Assembly: GCA_003343845.1 (NCBI GenBank)
Contig: QAKK01000034.1
Span: 1-25,323 of the forward strand
Source: Oscillospiraceae bacterium
Lineage (GTDB): Bacteria > Bacillota > Clostridia > Oscillospirales > CAG-272
Length of the DNA stretch: 25,323 nt
Direction: 5' to 3'
Under the pieces are notes generated by a model that did no database searches, was not told where the DNA came from, and saw only the letters and a program-made list of their open reading frames with translations. Both the position numbers and the translations under genes were made by a program. This document shows, piece after piece, positions 14,300-21,337 of this stretch (position 1 is its first letter; each line of letters starts with the position of its first letter).

Positions 14300-14328
14300 T
14301 ATATATGGGGAAGAAAGCGCCGATATGC
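14300..14328 (-). promoter_or_regulatory. internal sigma-E-type promoter before spoIIIAH
   Basis: On the minus strand GCATATC (14328-14322) is followed after 14 nt by CATATATA (14307-14300). Box sequence and spacing closely parallel the promoter before spoIIIAC (GCATACA, 14 nt, CATATATT). It overlaps the spoIIIAG stop codon and starts about 35 nt ahead of the spoIIIAH ATG. Confidence 0.6.
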
Positions 14329-14705
14329 TACCCGCTGCCCGAAACCGAGATTCTTGTGCTCGGCAAGGCGTAGAGTGATTCCAGCATACTGTGCAGCCGA
14401 AGCTGCACAGCAGGGTCGCTGCCGCCCCGACACACCACGGCAATCCCGCAAATTTTCTGACCTTCACTGCCCTTTCCGAGGATGGATGAAGCATACACAG
14501 CCTCATATGTGATCATCACCCGCGCCTCCGAAACGCCGTCTACCGAATTGCACAGAGCGGCAAGCCGTTCTTCCTCGGTCTGTGCAGTCGGTGCGGCATC
14601 TCTTTTGCCTCCGAAAAGCGAAGACAATGCGATGCCGAGAATCAGGAGCAAGAGCAGCGGCACGAACCACTTTTTCTGTGCCAGACTGCCGAAAAGCGCG
14701 CTCAT
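14328..14705 (-). CDS. spoIIIAG: stage III sporulation protein AG, compact form
   Basis: This 125-residue protein is SpoIIIAG, which in Bacillus forms a large ring in the space between mother cell and forespore. A transmembrane helix spans about 13-31. The remaining part is a ring-building motif resembling FliF/YscJ domains: LCNSVDGVSEARVMITYE, then ICGIAVVCRGGSDPAVQLRLHSMLESLYALPSTRISVSGSG. It is much shorter than the Bacillus protein (229 residues). Only about 16 residues separate the first strand from ICGIAVV, where Bacillus has the long beta-triangle insertion. It overlaps spoIIIAF by 4 nt (ATGA), so the genes are co-translated. Confidence 0.9.
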   Translation of the reverse strand: MSALFGSLAQKKWFVPLLLLLILGIALSSLFGGKRDAAPTAQTEEERLAALCNSVDGVSEARVMITYEAVYASSILGKGSEGQKICGIAVVCRGGSDPAVQLRLHSMLESLYALPSTRISVSGSG

Positions 14706-15172
14706 TCAAATACCACCTCGACTTCCGTATCCGTACCGCACTGCGCGCGGACGTAAGCCTTCACTTCATAGCTGCTGAGCAGCAGATCTTCGCGGACAAA
14801 CCGCACAGTGACCGCCGAAACCTGCAGATTCTCCCGATTGAGCACCGCGCAGCACGATGCAGGCGCATGCCCGCACTTGTCCGTAATGCCGGTGCACAGC
14901 CGCTCCGCAAGCATTTTCTCCGCCTCGCGGCAGACTGCATCCAGGGTTTCCGCCGACAGGCTCTGAAAGTAGGCGGTCTCATCCCGGAAGTCCATGACAG
15001 GCACGACCTGCACACCGCCGCGCACTGCGTCGGCAAGCACAAACAATGCAAGAAGACTGCACAGCGCAGCGACTGTCTTTGCAGCGGCGCGCGCGCCTGC
15101 GCTTTCGATCACAAGGCGCAGCAACGTACCGACAAGCGCGAGCAGCAAGCATAAAAACAGCGCTTCTTTCAT
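14702..15172 (-). CDS. spoIIIAF: stage III sporulation protein AF
   Basis: This 156-residue membrane protein fits SpoIIIAF by position and architecture. Two hydrophobic helices lie near residues 4-21 and 32-50, followed by a soluble domain with a ring-building-like fold (NLQVSAVTVRFVREDLLLSSYEVKAYVRAQCG). Primary sequence in this family is weakly conserved, so the call leans on its place between spoIIIAE and spoIIIAG. It overlaps both neighbours by 4 nt, a sign of tight translational coupling. Confidence 0.88.
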   Translation of the reverse strand: MKEALFLCLLLALVGTLLRLVIESAGARAAAKTVAALCSLLALFVLADAVRGGVQVVPVMDFRDETAYFQSLSAETLDAVCREAEKMLAERLCTGITDKCGHAPASCCAVLNRENLQVSAVTVRFVREDLLLSSYEVKAYVRAQCGTDTEVEVVFE

Positions 15173-16206
15173 GCTGCCACCGCCGGCAGACTGCCCATAA
15201 AAATGCCGATATTCAGAATTCCCATGACCACAACCGCCGCATTGGCGGCAAGCGCAAAATCAAAGGCGCATTTCACCTGCAAAAACAAATTCCTGAGGTT
15301 TTGCAGTTCGGTACATTCACAGAAAAAACCGAATAAAGAAAGCAAGAGACTCCAAAACCAAATCCGGATTAACACAGGACCGAACATGGCAGCGAGAAAG
15401 AGCACGGACGCGATGCCTGTTGCATTTTTGACGGTGACGAGACTTCCGCTGACCAGCTTGAGCGCATCGCCGATCGTGCCGCCGACGATCGGCACGGCGT
15501 TTGAAACCAGCAGACGCAGCGTCTTTGCGCTGACGGTATCCGCATTGACGGCGGCAACATTCTGACAGCCGACAATGATAAAAAACACCGACGTAAAAAA
15601 TGAGAAAAAGCCGAACAGCACATTGCGCGCGCCCTTTGCCAATGACAGCATCGCCGCCGATCCGCCTGCCGCGCCGATCAGTGCCAGTGCGAGAAAACAG
15701 GTGACCACAACGGGCGAGAGGCGCGTGATGACCCATTCGGCGGCGGCGAGAAAGACAGACAATATAACGCTGCCAGCCCCTGCCGTCGCCAGGTTGCCGC
15801 CCGCCGCTGTCAGAATACCGATCACAGGCGCCAGCGCACCGAAAAACAGCGAGATATCCCGCATATAAAGCGCACAGGTATCGAGCGTTTCAAACGCGGC
15901 GCCGACCACAACTGCGGCAAGCAGCAAGCCAACCAGTGCATCCATCGCATGGCAGATCCGCTCGCTTTTCATCGCACTTCCGAACAGCTTCAGGGTAAAT
16001 GCAAATATGCAAAGCAGCAATGCGCTTCCGACAAAATCCGGAACGGTCAACACATCTGCAAAAACACCCCGCAGCAGTTCGGCAATGCCTGAAAACAGAT
16101 TATCCCCGCCGTTCCGCCTGCCGATGGATGCAAGCAGCCGCTTTGCATAGTCGCTTTGGACACGTGCGGCAGCATCCTGTAAAAAATCCGAATAAGTTTC
16201 TTCCAT
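15169..16206 (-). CDS. spoIIIAE: stage III sporulation protein AE
   Basis: This 345-residue polytopic membrane protein is SpoIIIAE, a likely channel or export component of the SpoIIIA-SpoIIQ complex in the mother-cell membrane around the forespore. It has roughly seven to eight hydrophobic segments. Family-typical blocks include NAVPIVGGTIGDALKLVSGSL, GSVILSVFLAAAEWVI and SLAKGARNVLFGFFSFFTSVFF. The N-terminus begins with a short amphipathic stretch and lacks the signal-peptide-like extension of the 399-residue Bacillus protein. An AAGGA box precedes the ATG, 12 nt behind spoIIIAD. Confidence 0.94.
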   Translation of the reverse strand: MEETYSDFLQDAAARVQSDYAKRLLASIGRRNGGDNLFSGIAELLRGVFADVLTVPDFVGSALLLCIFAFTLKLFGSAMKSERICHAMDALVGLLLAAVVVGAAFETLDTCALYMRDISLFFGALAPVIGILTAAGGNLATAGAGSVILSVFLAAAEWVITRLSPVVVTCFLALALIGAAGGSAAMLSLAKGARNVLFGFFSFFTSVFFIIVGCQNVAAVNADTVSAKTLRLLVSNAVPIVGGTIGDALKLVSGSLVTVKNATGIASVLFLAAMFGPVLIRIWFWSLLLSLFGFFCECTELQNLRNLFLQVKCAFDFALAANAAVVVMGILNIGIFMGSLPAVAA

Positions 16207-16218
16207 TTTGCATATCCT

Positions 16219-16611
16219 TCAGTTCAACAGCATTTTTTCGGCAAAACCGAACAGATCCGAAAGGATCGGCTGCGCCGCTAGGATCACTTCGACAACGCCG
16301 AGCAGTTCCAGTGCGCGCGCGGCGGCACGCTGCCCATTCTCCTCGCAGAGCGCGGCTGCCGCCGCCGAAAGCAGCGAGATACCGGCAGCACGCAGCAGAA
16401 CGTCCGCGTGCGGAACAGAGGCGCCTGCGCTGTCCAGCCATGTGCGCACCGTACCGAGCAGCCCGCCGAGCTGCGCCATCGCATACAGAAACACCGACAG
16501 ATACAGCAGCCCGGCACTCACCTGTGCGAGTTCTTTTTCCCGCTTTGCAACCGGCAGAAGCAGCGCGGACGCGAGTGCTGTGAGCGCAAGAACGCGCACA
16601 AGCTCCGTCAT
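16219..16611 (-). CDS. spoIIIAD: stage III sporulation protein AD
   Basis: This 130-residue membrane protein is SpoIIIAD, with length and hydrophobic pattern matching the family. It has an N-terminal helix (LVRVLALTALASALLLPVA), a second around AGLLYLSVFLYAMAQLGGLL, then a C-terminal alanine-rich helix and LLGVVEVILAAQPILSDLFGF. Its start overlaps the stop of spoIIIAC (ATGA). Exact function within the channel is unknown. Confidence 0.9.
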   Translation of the reverse strand: MTELVRVLALTALASALLLPVAKREKELAQVSAGLLYLSVFLYAMAQLGGLLGTVRTWLDSAGASVPHADVLLRAAGISLLSAAAAALCEENGQRAAARALELLGVVEVILAAQPILSDLFGFAEKMLLN

Positions 16612-16802
16612 ATCCCGAAAATCAGGCGGATCTTTTCAAACAGCTCCGACAGCTTATCCGCCAGCATCAGGAGGACGGCAACGATCCCCGCCACCGACAC
16701 CAGCATCGACTGATCCTTTCGATCCGCACGATCCAGCACAAGTCCGGAGAACATCACGATCATGCCGACACCGATCACCTTGTAGACAAGCGATAGTTCC
16801 AT
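16608..16802 (-). CDS. spoIIIAC: stage III sporulation protein AC
   Basis: This 64-residue protein with two transmembrane helices is SpoIIIAC (LVYKVIGVGMIVMFSGLVL and MLVSVAGIVAVLLMLADKL, with a DRADRKDQ loop between). The ATG at 16802 is chosen because GAGGAA precedes it and MELSLVYKVIGVG matches the family start; the frame stays open to 16865 but that part contains the promoter. It is the first gene of the operon here. spoIIIAA and spoIIIAB, which precede it in most sporeformers, are absent; a terminator and pdaA occupy that position. Confidence 0.92.
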   Translation of the reverse strand: MELSLVYKVIGVGMIVMFSGLVLDRADRKDQSMLVSVAGIVAVLLMLADKLSELFEKIRLIFGI

Positions 16803-16834
16803 AGCTTCCTCAATTCCCGTTTCGCGTTTACTCA

Positions 16835-16863
16835 AATATATGGGGCTTGTCTCGCATGTATGC
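16835..16863 (-). promoter_or_regulatory. sigma-E-type promoter of spoIIIAC-AH
   Basis: On the minus strand GCATACA (16863-16857), 14 nt and CATATATT (16842-16835) fit the sigma-E pattern of an ATA-containing -35 and CATAnAnT -10. The predicted start near 16828 leaves a leader of about 26 nt before spoIIIAC. The operon is a known sigma-E target. It lies between the pdaA terminator and the spoIIIAC start, so the transcript begins at spoIIIAC. Confidence 0.75.
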
Positions 16864-16865
16864 AC

Positions 16866-16909
16866 AAAAAAACATCGCCTGCCCGGAACAATGTTCCGAG
16901 CAGGCGATG
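16866..16909 (-). terminator. intrinsic terminator of pdaA
   Basis: A long stem (10 bp at 16873-16882 with 16900-16909, a one-base mismatch, then 6 bp more) is followed on the minus strand by seven T. It begins 7 nt after the pdaA stop and separates pdaA from the spoIIIA promoter. Confidence 0.95.
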
Positions 16910-16915
16910 AACCTG

Positions 16916-17692
16916 CTACAGCTCGTCAAGCGTACCGAATCGGTACCCCTGCTCTTTCCAATCATCGATAAGTTCACCTAAAATATCCGCGTTGGTTTTC
17001 GAGGTGGGGTGCAGGAGAAGGATCATGCCGTTATGCGTGCCGCGAAGCAGTTTTTCCTTCGCTTTCTCCGCGCTCATCTGCGCGTTGTTGTCCCAGTCGG
17101 CATACGCAAAACTCCAGAGTATCGTTTTATAGCCCATGTCTTCGAGGATCTTCAGGTTGTTTTCGCTGAGCCTCCCCTCGGGCGGTCGATAATACTTCGG
17201 CATTTCCCTGCCGGTCTTTTCGCGGAAAACATCCGCAAGTCCGCAGAGTTCCTTCTCAAATGCAGCGCGATCGGTGACGGCTGCCATGTTTTTGTGCGAC
17301 ATCGTGTGGTTGCACACAAGATGCCCTTCGTTGACCATACGCAAAACGAGATCGGTATTCGCCTCGATCAGATGTCGGAGGACGAAAAAGGCACCCGGCA
17401 CGTTTTTTTCTTTCAGCGTATCGAGAATACGTGCCACATTGCCGTTTTCATACCCGGCGTCAAACGTCAGGTAAATGACCTTGTCCGGGTTGTCATCCCC
17501 GTGCTTTTTGTCCGCATAGTAACAGCTGTAGCCGTTAATAAAGGACTGCGCCTCGTCAAGCAATGGCTGCTTATGCTCGTCGTTTTTCTTGAAATACCAG
17601 CTGAGTTCGTCCGCTGCGCTTGCGGAGATCACCGCCGGAATCAGAAAAACGAAAAGGAGCATGCGCAAAAAGAGTTGCTTTGGTTTTTTCAT
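16916..17692 (-). CDS. pdaA: PdaA-type polysaccharide deacetylase (muramic delta-lactam synthesis)
   Basis: This 258-residue exported enzyme is a carbohydrate esterase family 4 deacetylase that fits PdaA, which helps form muramic delta-lactam in spore cortex peptidoglycan. A signal peptide covers about 1-26 (cleavage near ASA-ADEL). The PdaA-specific WYFKKNDEHKQP segment follows at 32-43. Catalytic motifs are YLTFDAGYENGN with Asp78, NHTMSH with His129 and His133, YYRPPEGRLS, and LLLHPTSK. The single Asp in TFDAGYEN agrees with PdaA (TFDNGYEN). The ATG at 17692 is the only one just before the signal peptide. A strong terminator follows. Known PdaA is forespore-expressed under sigma-G. Confidence 0.92.
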   Translation of the reverse strand: MKKPKQLFLRMLLFVFLIPAVISASAADELSWYFKKNDEHKQPLLDEAQSFINGYSCYYADKKHGDDNPDKVIYLTFDAGYENGNVARILDTLKEKNVPGAFFVLRHLIEANTDLVLRMVNEGHLVCNHTMSHKNMAAVTDRAAFEKELCGLADVFREKTGREMPKYYRPPEGRLSENNLKILEDMGYKTILWSFAYADWDNNAQMSAEKAKEKLLRGTHNGMILLLHPTSKTNADILGELIDDWKEQGYRFGTLDEL

Positions 17693-17709
17693 ATTCGGTT
17701 TCCCCAAAA

Positions 17710-17738
17710 TACGATTGTGATCGGTCACGATCCTATTT
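17710..17738 (-). promoter_or_regulatory. possible sigma-G-type promoter of pdaA with palindromic spacer
   Basis: On the minus strand AAATA (17738-17734), 17 nt and AATCGTA (17716-17710) partly match the sigma-G pattern gnATr, N17-18, CATnnTA. An 8-bp inverted repeat with one mismatch (17713-17720 with 17725-17732) fills most of the spacer. The reading is tentative. Confidence 0.35.
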
Positions 17739-17784
17739 TGCCCGGGACACGCCCGGATAACCGCATGAAAATCTGTCAGCAAAG

Positions 17785-17811
17785 AAAAAGACTGCCTCAG
17801 GCAGTCTTTTT
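17785..17811 (-). terminator. terminator of the pcrA-to-17817 transcription unit
   Basis: A perfect 12-bp stem (17785-17796 with 17800-17811) with a 3-nt loop ends on the minus strand in TTTTT. It lies 5 nt past the stop of the last gene of the unit. Confidence 0.93.
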
Positions 17812-17816
17812 TCGCT

Positions 17817-18893
17817 TTATTTGTTGTTAAATGAATTGTATATCAGAAATTCGCCGTCCACCTTCCGGAAATAGAAGGTCATGTCCACATAGTCGTTATA
17901 GTCCTTCAGTCCGCGGTATTTCAGCACATGCGTGAGGCTGACGCGGCAGGAAAAGACATCGTCGCTGTAAGCGTAGAATTCGGACGCCGTTACGTCGCGG
18001 AACTCGTAGCTGTTGTGGTCGATGACCCACATCGTCGCCGAGGTGCGAAGATTCTTATAGATGACAGAAGACGGATCGAAATACTTTTTGATCTGCGCAA
18101 ACGACGTGTCGTTCTGCATATAGGTTGCATATGCCATCGCAGCCGCCTTGGCATAATCGCCGTACTGCTCGGCAAGCGCATCGTCGTACAGAATATCCGC
18201 CGTGAACATCGCCTTGGCATCGTCATAATGCACGGTGCTCTCCCTGCCATCCTTGTCCTGCACCGTAAAATCCGGTGCGGCACACAGGCGGTCAAAGGTG
18301 TAAGTCGTATAAAGGATCCCCTGCACACCTTCCGGCATAAAGTCCGCGGACGGCGTGGTCACATCGTCGCCGAGGCAATATTTTGCATCCGCTGCCGTGC
18401 CGTTGACCGCGAGCGCATACCCCTGCGGGATCTGAATCGAGAATGCGGTGAGCAGTTTCGGATTCAGCTGCACCGTATCCAGGGTGTAAAGATCCAAACC
18501 GTGTGCGGTTTTCTCCCCGCTCTTTTTCAGCGAAAAGGTTGCAAATTTCTTGCCGTCGCACTTCACGGCATACTGCACGGCGCTGTCAAGCCCGCTCGAC
18601 ATGCTTTGCAGAGAGAGTTCTTTGCCGCGCGTCAGCTCGGCAAAGTATGCCGCGATATGTTCCCGTGTCTCATATTCGGAGAAAGAGTCCGCGAAGAATG
18701 CCGCCAGCTTTTCACCGTCGCCGGCAGTGAGGTTCTGATCCAGAATATCCGCGGCAACATATTTATACTGCGCGCCCTCGTATTCGGCAAGCAGATCACG
18801 CAGATACCCCTTGCCAACCTCGGTGAGAATCAGCACCGCGACGATAAAAACCAATAAAACAATATAGAAAGGTGAAATCCTGATTTTTTTCAT
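17817..18893 (-). CDS. membrane-anchored protein of unknown function
   Basis: I do not recognise a family for this 358-residue protein. Residues 8-28 form one transmembrane helix after a basic KKIR start, so the rest is predicted to lie outside the cytoplasm. The body has two parts: about 35-150 (a helical segment, then beta-rich sequence) and about 235-358, ending in a YNDYVDMTFYFRKVDGEFLIYNSFNNK-like segment that recalls NTF2/SnoaL-type or extracytoplasmic stress-domain folds; this resemblance is weak. The ATG at 18893 shares one base with the stop of the upstream gene (TGATG), so the two are translationally coupled; a GTG one codon earlier is an alternative start. Its partner gene suggests an envelope role. 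Confidence 0.8.
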   Translation of the reverse strand: MKKIRISPFYIVLLVFIVAVLILTEVGKGYLRDLLAEYEGAQYKYVAADILDQNLTAGDGEKLAAFFADSFSEYETREHIAAYFAELTRGKELSLQSMSSGLDSAVQYAVKCDGKKFATFSLKKSGEKTAHGLDLYTLDTVQLNPKLLTAFSIQIPQGYALAVNGTAADAKYCLGDDVTTPSADFMPEGVQGILYTTYTFDRLCAAPDFTVQDKDGRESTVHYDDAKAMFTADILYDDALAEQYGDYAKAAAMAYATYMQNDTSFAQIKKYFDPSSVIYKNLRTSATMWVIDHNSYEFRDVTASEFYAYSDDVFSCRVSLTHVLKYRGLKDYNDYVDMTFYFRKVDGEFLIYNSFNNK

Positions 18894-20197
18894 CACTCAT
18901 CCCCCGCGACCAAGAAGAAAGTCGGAATTTTGCGCGGCGTGGTGAACGCCTTGTACTTGTTGACGAGCCCCTGCTTCTGATATTGGTCGAGCTTGTCAAC
19001 ATCAAACCCATACTTGTCAAAGTAATTCTCGTAGTACATCATCGCGGACGAACCGCCGTCCAGCATGCCCGCCACAACGGCGCCGTAATCCACCATGATG
19101 TCAATGACGTCATTGTGCGTCGCACCGAGACTGGACGCGCTTCTGCCGTCGGTGACAAGCAGAATGACCGTGCCGTCCGCACGCTGTCCGATTGCGGTGC
19201 GCTGCGCCGTTCCGGTATTGCTGTCGGCATAGTACATGGTCACATCGTCGCCGTCATGTGTAATGAGCACATTGCCGGTCTGGAAGCAGACACCGTCGCG
19301 GATGCCGAGCGCATCTGCCTCTTTGGCACTCATGCCCTCGGTCACGATCAGCTTATTGTCCTTATCAAAGCCCATGAATGTGCGTCTGTTCTGTCCGTCG
19401 TTCCAGACGAGCTTGCCCTGCGAATAGGTCGTGCCGATCGGGTTGTCGCCCGTACCGACGCCGCCTCTATCGTAGAACTCGCCGCCGTTGATGGCGGCAA
19501 TCGCATTATACTTCTTTACAACATCAAAAATGCGCGCGCCCTGCTTACCGCTCTTAAAGTCGCTGGAAGTGCCGACAAAGACACGGGACGGATCCTTCAC
19601 GAGCAGAATATATGCCTTGTAGGAACTGCCGTTGACCGTCTCAAACAGCATGCCGTCGATTGCCTTGTCCCAGGCATCCGCCTGTTCGGTGTTCCCCTGC
19701 GTTGTGCCGTAGTCCTCGATGGAAACCGTGTCCGTATTGACTTTTTTGCTGTTTGCAACGATGACATCCACGGTTTCCTTGCCCAAAAACAGCCCGGGCA
19801 CCCACTTGGTCGCGCTTGCCTGCATAGCGGAAAGCACAAGCAGATCGCGGATGGTCTCACTCGGTCCGTGCGCAACGGTCGCCACGGCGGAAAACAGCAC
19901 ATACAGTGCCGAAACCAACAACACAAGCAAAAAAAGCAGAGTACGCCGAATGACGCGACCGACCCTACCGCGGCGCTTCGACTTTTCTGTGCGGCGCGGT
20001 CTTGCAGGCTGCGGGCGCGCAGATGCAGACGACGTTCTTGCCGCCGCAGGTTGTGTCCGATGCTCCTGCGCCCATGTCTGCTGCGGCGCTTGTGCACCGG
20101 GCTGCGGCTGCGACGGCGTCTGCTCCGTCAGTGTCCGAACAGGGCGCGGACGGCGTGCGCCGCCCCCTTCTTTTGGATTCATACGATTCTCTTCCAT
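18893..20197 (-). CDS. phosphodiester glycosidase (NAGPA) domain membrane protein
   Basis: This 434-residue protein has an unusual cytoplasmic tail of about 80 residues, rich in Pro, Arg, Gln and Ala, then a transmembrane helix near 85-107. The extracellular C-terminal domain is of the phosphodiester glycosidase family (DUF2233/NAGPA). Family motifs are AIAAINGGEFYDRG, RTAIGQRADGTVILLVTDGR and AGMLDGGSSAMMYY. Characterised relatives cleave sugar-phosphate diester linkages, and bacterial members are often annotated as exopolysaccharide or teichoic-acid related, so a cell-envelope role is inferred. The ATG at 20197 has GAGGG upstream. It follows the glycosyltransferase by 9 nt and is coupled to the next gene. 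Confidence 0.88.
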   Translation of the reverse strand: MEENRMNPKEGGGARRPRPVRTLTEQTPSQPQPGAQAPQQTWAQEHRTQPAAARTSSASARPQPARPRRTEKSKRRGRVGRVIRRTLLFLLVLLVSALYVLFSAVATVAHGPSETIRDLLVLSAMQASATKWVPGLFLGKETVDVIVANSKKVNTDTVSIEDYGTTQGNTEQADAWDKAIDGMLFETVNGSSYKAYILLVKDPSRVFVGTSSDFKSGKQGARIFDVVKKYNAIAAINGGEFYDRGGVGTGDNPIGTTYSQGKLVWNDGQNRRTFMGFDKDNKLIVTEGMSAKEADALGIRDGVCFQTGNVLITHDGDDVTMYYADSNTGTAQRTAIGQRADGTVILLVTDGRSASSLGATHNDVIDIMVDYGAVVAGMLDGGSSAMMYYENYFDKYGFDVDKLDQYQKQGLVNKYKAFTTPRKIPTFFLVAGDE

Positions 20198-20206
20198 ATA
20201 ATTCCC

Positions 20207-21334
20207 TCAACGAAACGATTCCTTATCAATCTCTTTTTTGAACACCCATGCCTGCTGGATACGGAAGCTTGCGATGAACAGCACGCAGTCCACAACAACC
20301 CCGAGCAGCGTGATCTGCCAGGTGCTGTCGAGCCCGAACAGCAGTTTGCCGAATGCGGTTGCGCCGGACGAGACCAGCAGTATGCACGCGGCGAGGATAA
20401 AATAGCGCAGCATCGAGCGCCGCGTATTTTTCGCCGCACCGAAAACCTTCTTTCGGTTCAGCGTAAAGTTGAACAAAGCGGACAAAACGCGCGCACATGC
20501 CTTACAAATAGCGGTTGCAACAAGGGCGGTTGTCCCCTCGTCATCAAAATGCACGGAAAACAGCTTCTCCGCAAGTGTAAGAAACAGGAATACCAGCAGT
20601 GCATCCATAAGGAACGACGCAAGCGATGATCCGATGAACAGTAAAAACCGTGCATAGACGCGCACCGAATCACGAAAAGGGCGGAAGTGTGACGTGCGAT
20701 TCTCTTCTATGTAGACCGTGTCGATCTTCACCTCGGAAATCCCGATGCCGTGCGCCTGCATCTCGTGCAGCATGTTGGTCTCATACTCAAAGCGGTCACC
20801 CGGCACAGTCAACATCAGCGGAAGCAGGTCCCGCGGAATGGCGCGCAGCCCCGTCTGTGTATCCGACAGCCGCAGCCCGCAGAAAATGCGAAAGACGGCG
20901 GAGGTGATGCGGTTGCCCATGCGGCTGCGGCGCGGCACATGCGGCAGCGAAAAGTCCCGGCAGCCGAAAACGATCTTCCGGGCGTCCCCGTCTGCGATCA
21001 TTGCCTCGGCGCAGCGCCGCACATCCTCGGCGCGATGCTGCCCGTCGCCGTCTGCGGTGACAACGCCGGGCGAATCCGGGCGATGCTCCAGCACATAGCG
21101 GAAAGCGGTCTTCAGCGCGGCGCCCTTACCGCGGTTGACCTCGTGCCGCAGCACCGTAATATGTTCGTCTTCCTTCGGAAAGAATCGAAGCGTATCTTCA
21201 CGGCTGCCGTCATTGACCAGCACAAGGTCGGTAAACCCTGCGGCAAGCAGCGATGCAACCGTTTTCTGCAATTTCTCGTCCGGATTGAGCGACGGCAAAA
21301 CCACCGTCACATGTGCAAAATCCGATGATGGCAT
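20207..21334 (-). CDS. family 2 glycosyltransferase fused to GtrA-like membrane domain
   Basis: This 375-residue protein joins two domains. Residues 1-225 are a GT-A glycosyltransferase of the polyprenyl-phosphate type (VVLPSLNPDEKL, LVNDGSREDT, NRGKGAALKTAF, and the metal-binding TADGDGQH at 93-100). Residues about 235-375 hold four hydrophobic segments and end in RIQQAWVFKKE, typical of GtrA proteins that move lipid-linked sugars across the membrane. Together they suggest formation and flipping of an undecaprenyl-phosphate-linked sugar for envelope modification; the sugar is unknown. Its GGAGT ribosome site lies in the last codons of radA, 3 nt upstream. Confidence 0.9.
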   Translation of the reverse strand: MPSSDFAHVTVVLPSLNPDEKLQKTVASLLAAGFTDLVLVNDGSREDTLRFFPKEDEHITVLRHEVNRGKGAALKTAFRYVLEHRPDSPGVVTADGDGQHRAEDVRRCAEAMIADGDARKIVFGCRDFSLPHVPRRSRMGNRITSAVFRIFCGLRLSDTQTGLRAIPRDLLPLMLTVPGDRFEYETNMLHEMQAHGIGISEVKIDTVYIEENRTSHFRPFRDSVRVYARFLLFIGSSLASFLMDALLVFLFLTLAEKLFSVHFDDEGTTALVATAICKACARVLSALFNFTLNRKKVFGAAKNTRRSMLRYFILAACILLVSSGATAFGKLLFGLDSTWQITLLGVVVDCVLFIASFRIQQAWVFKKEIDKESFR

Positions 21335-21337
21335 ATT

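Noticed and set aside
18983..20629. 548-codon open frame on the plus strand
   Set aside because: It is antisense to the NAGPA-like gene and part of the glycosyltransferase, both well supported; its translation is Arg/His-rich and has no recognisable motif.
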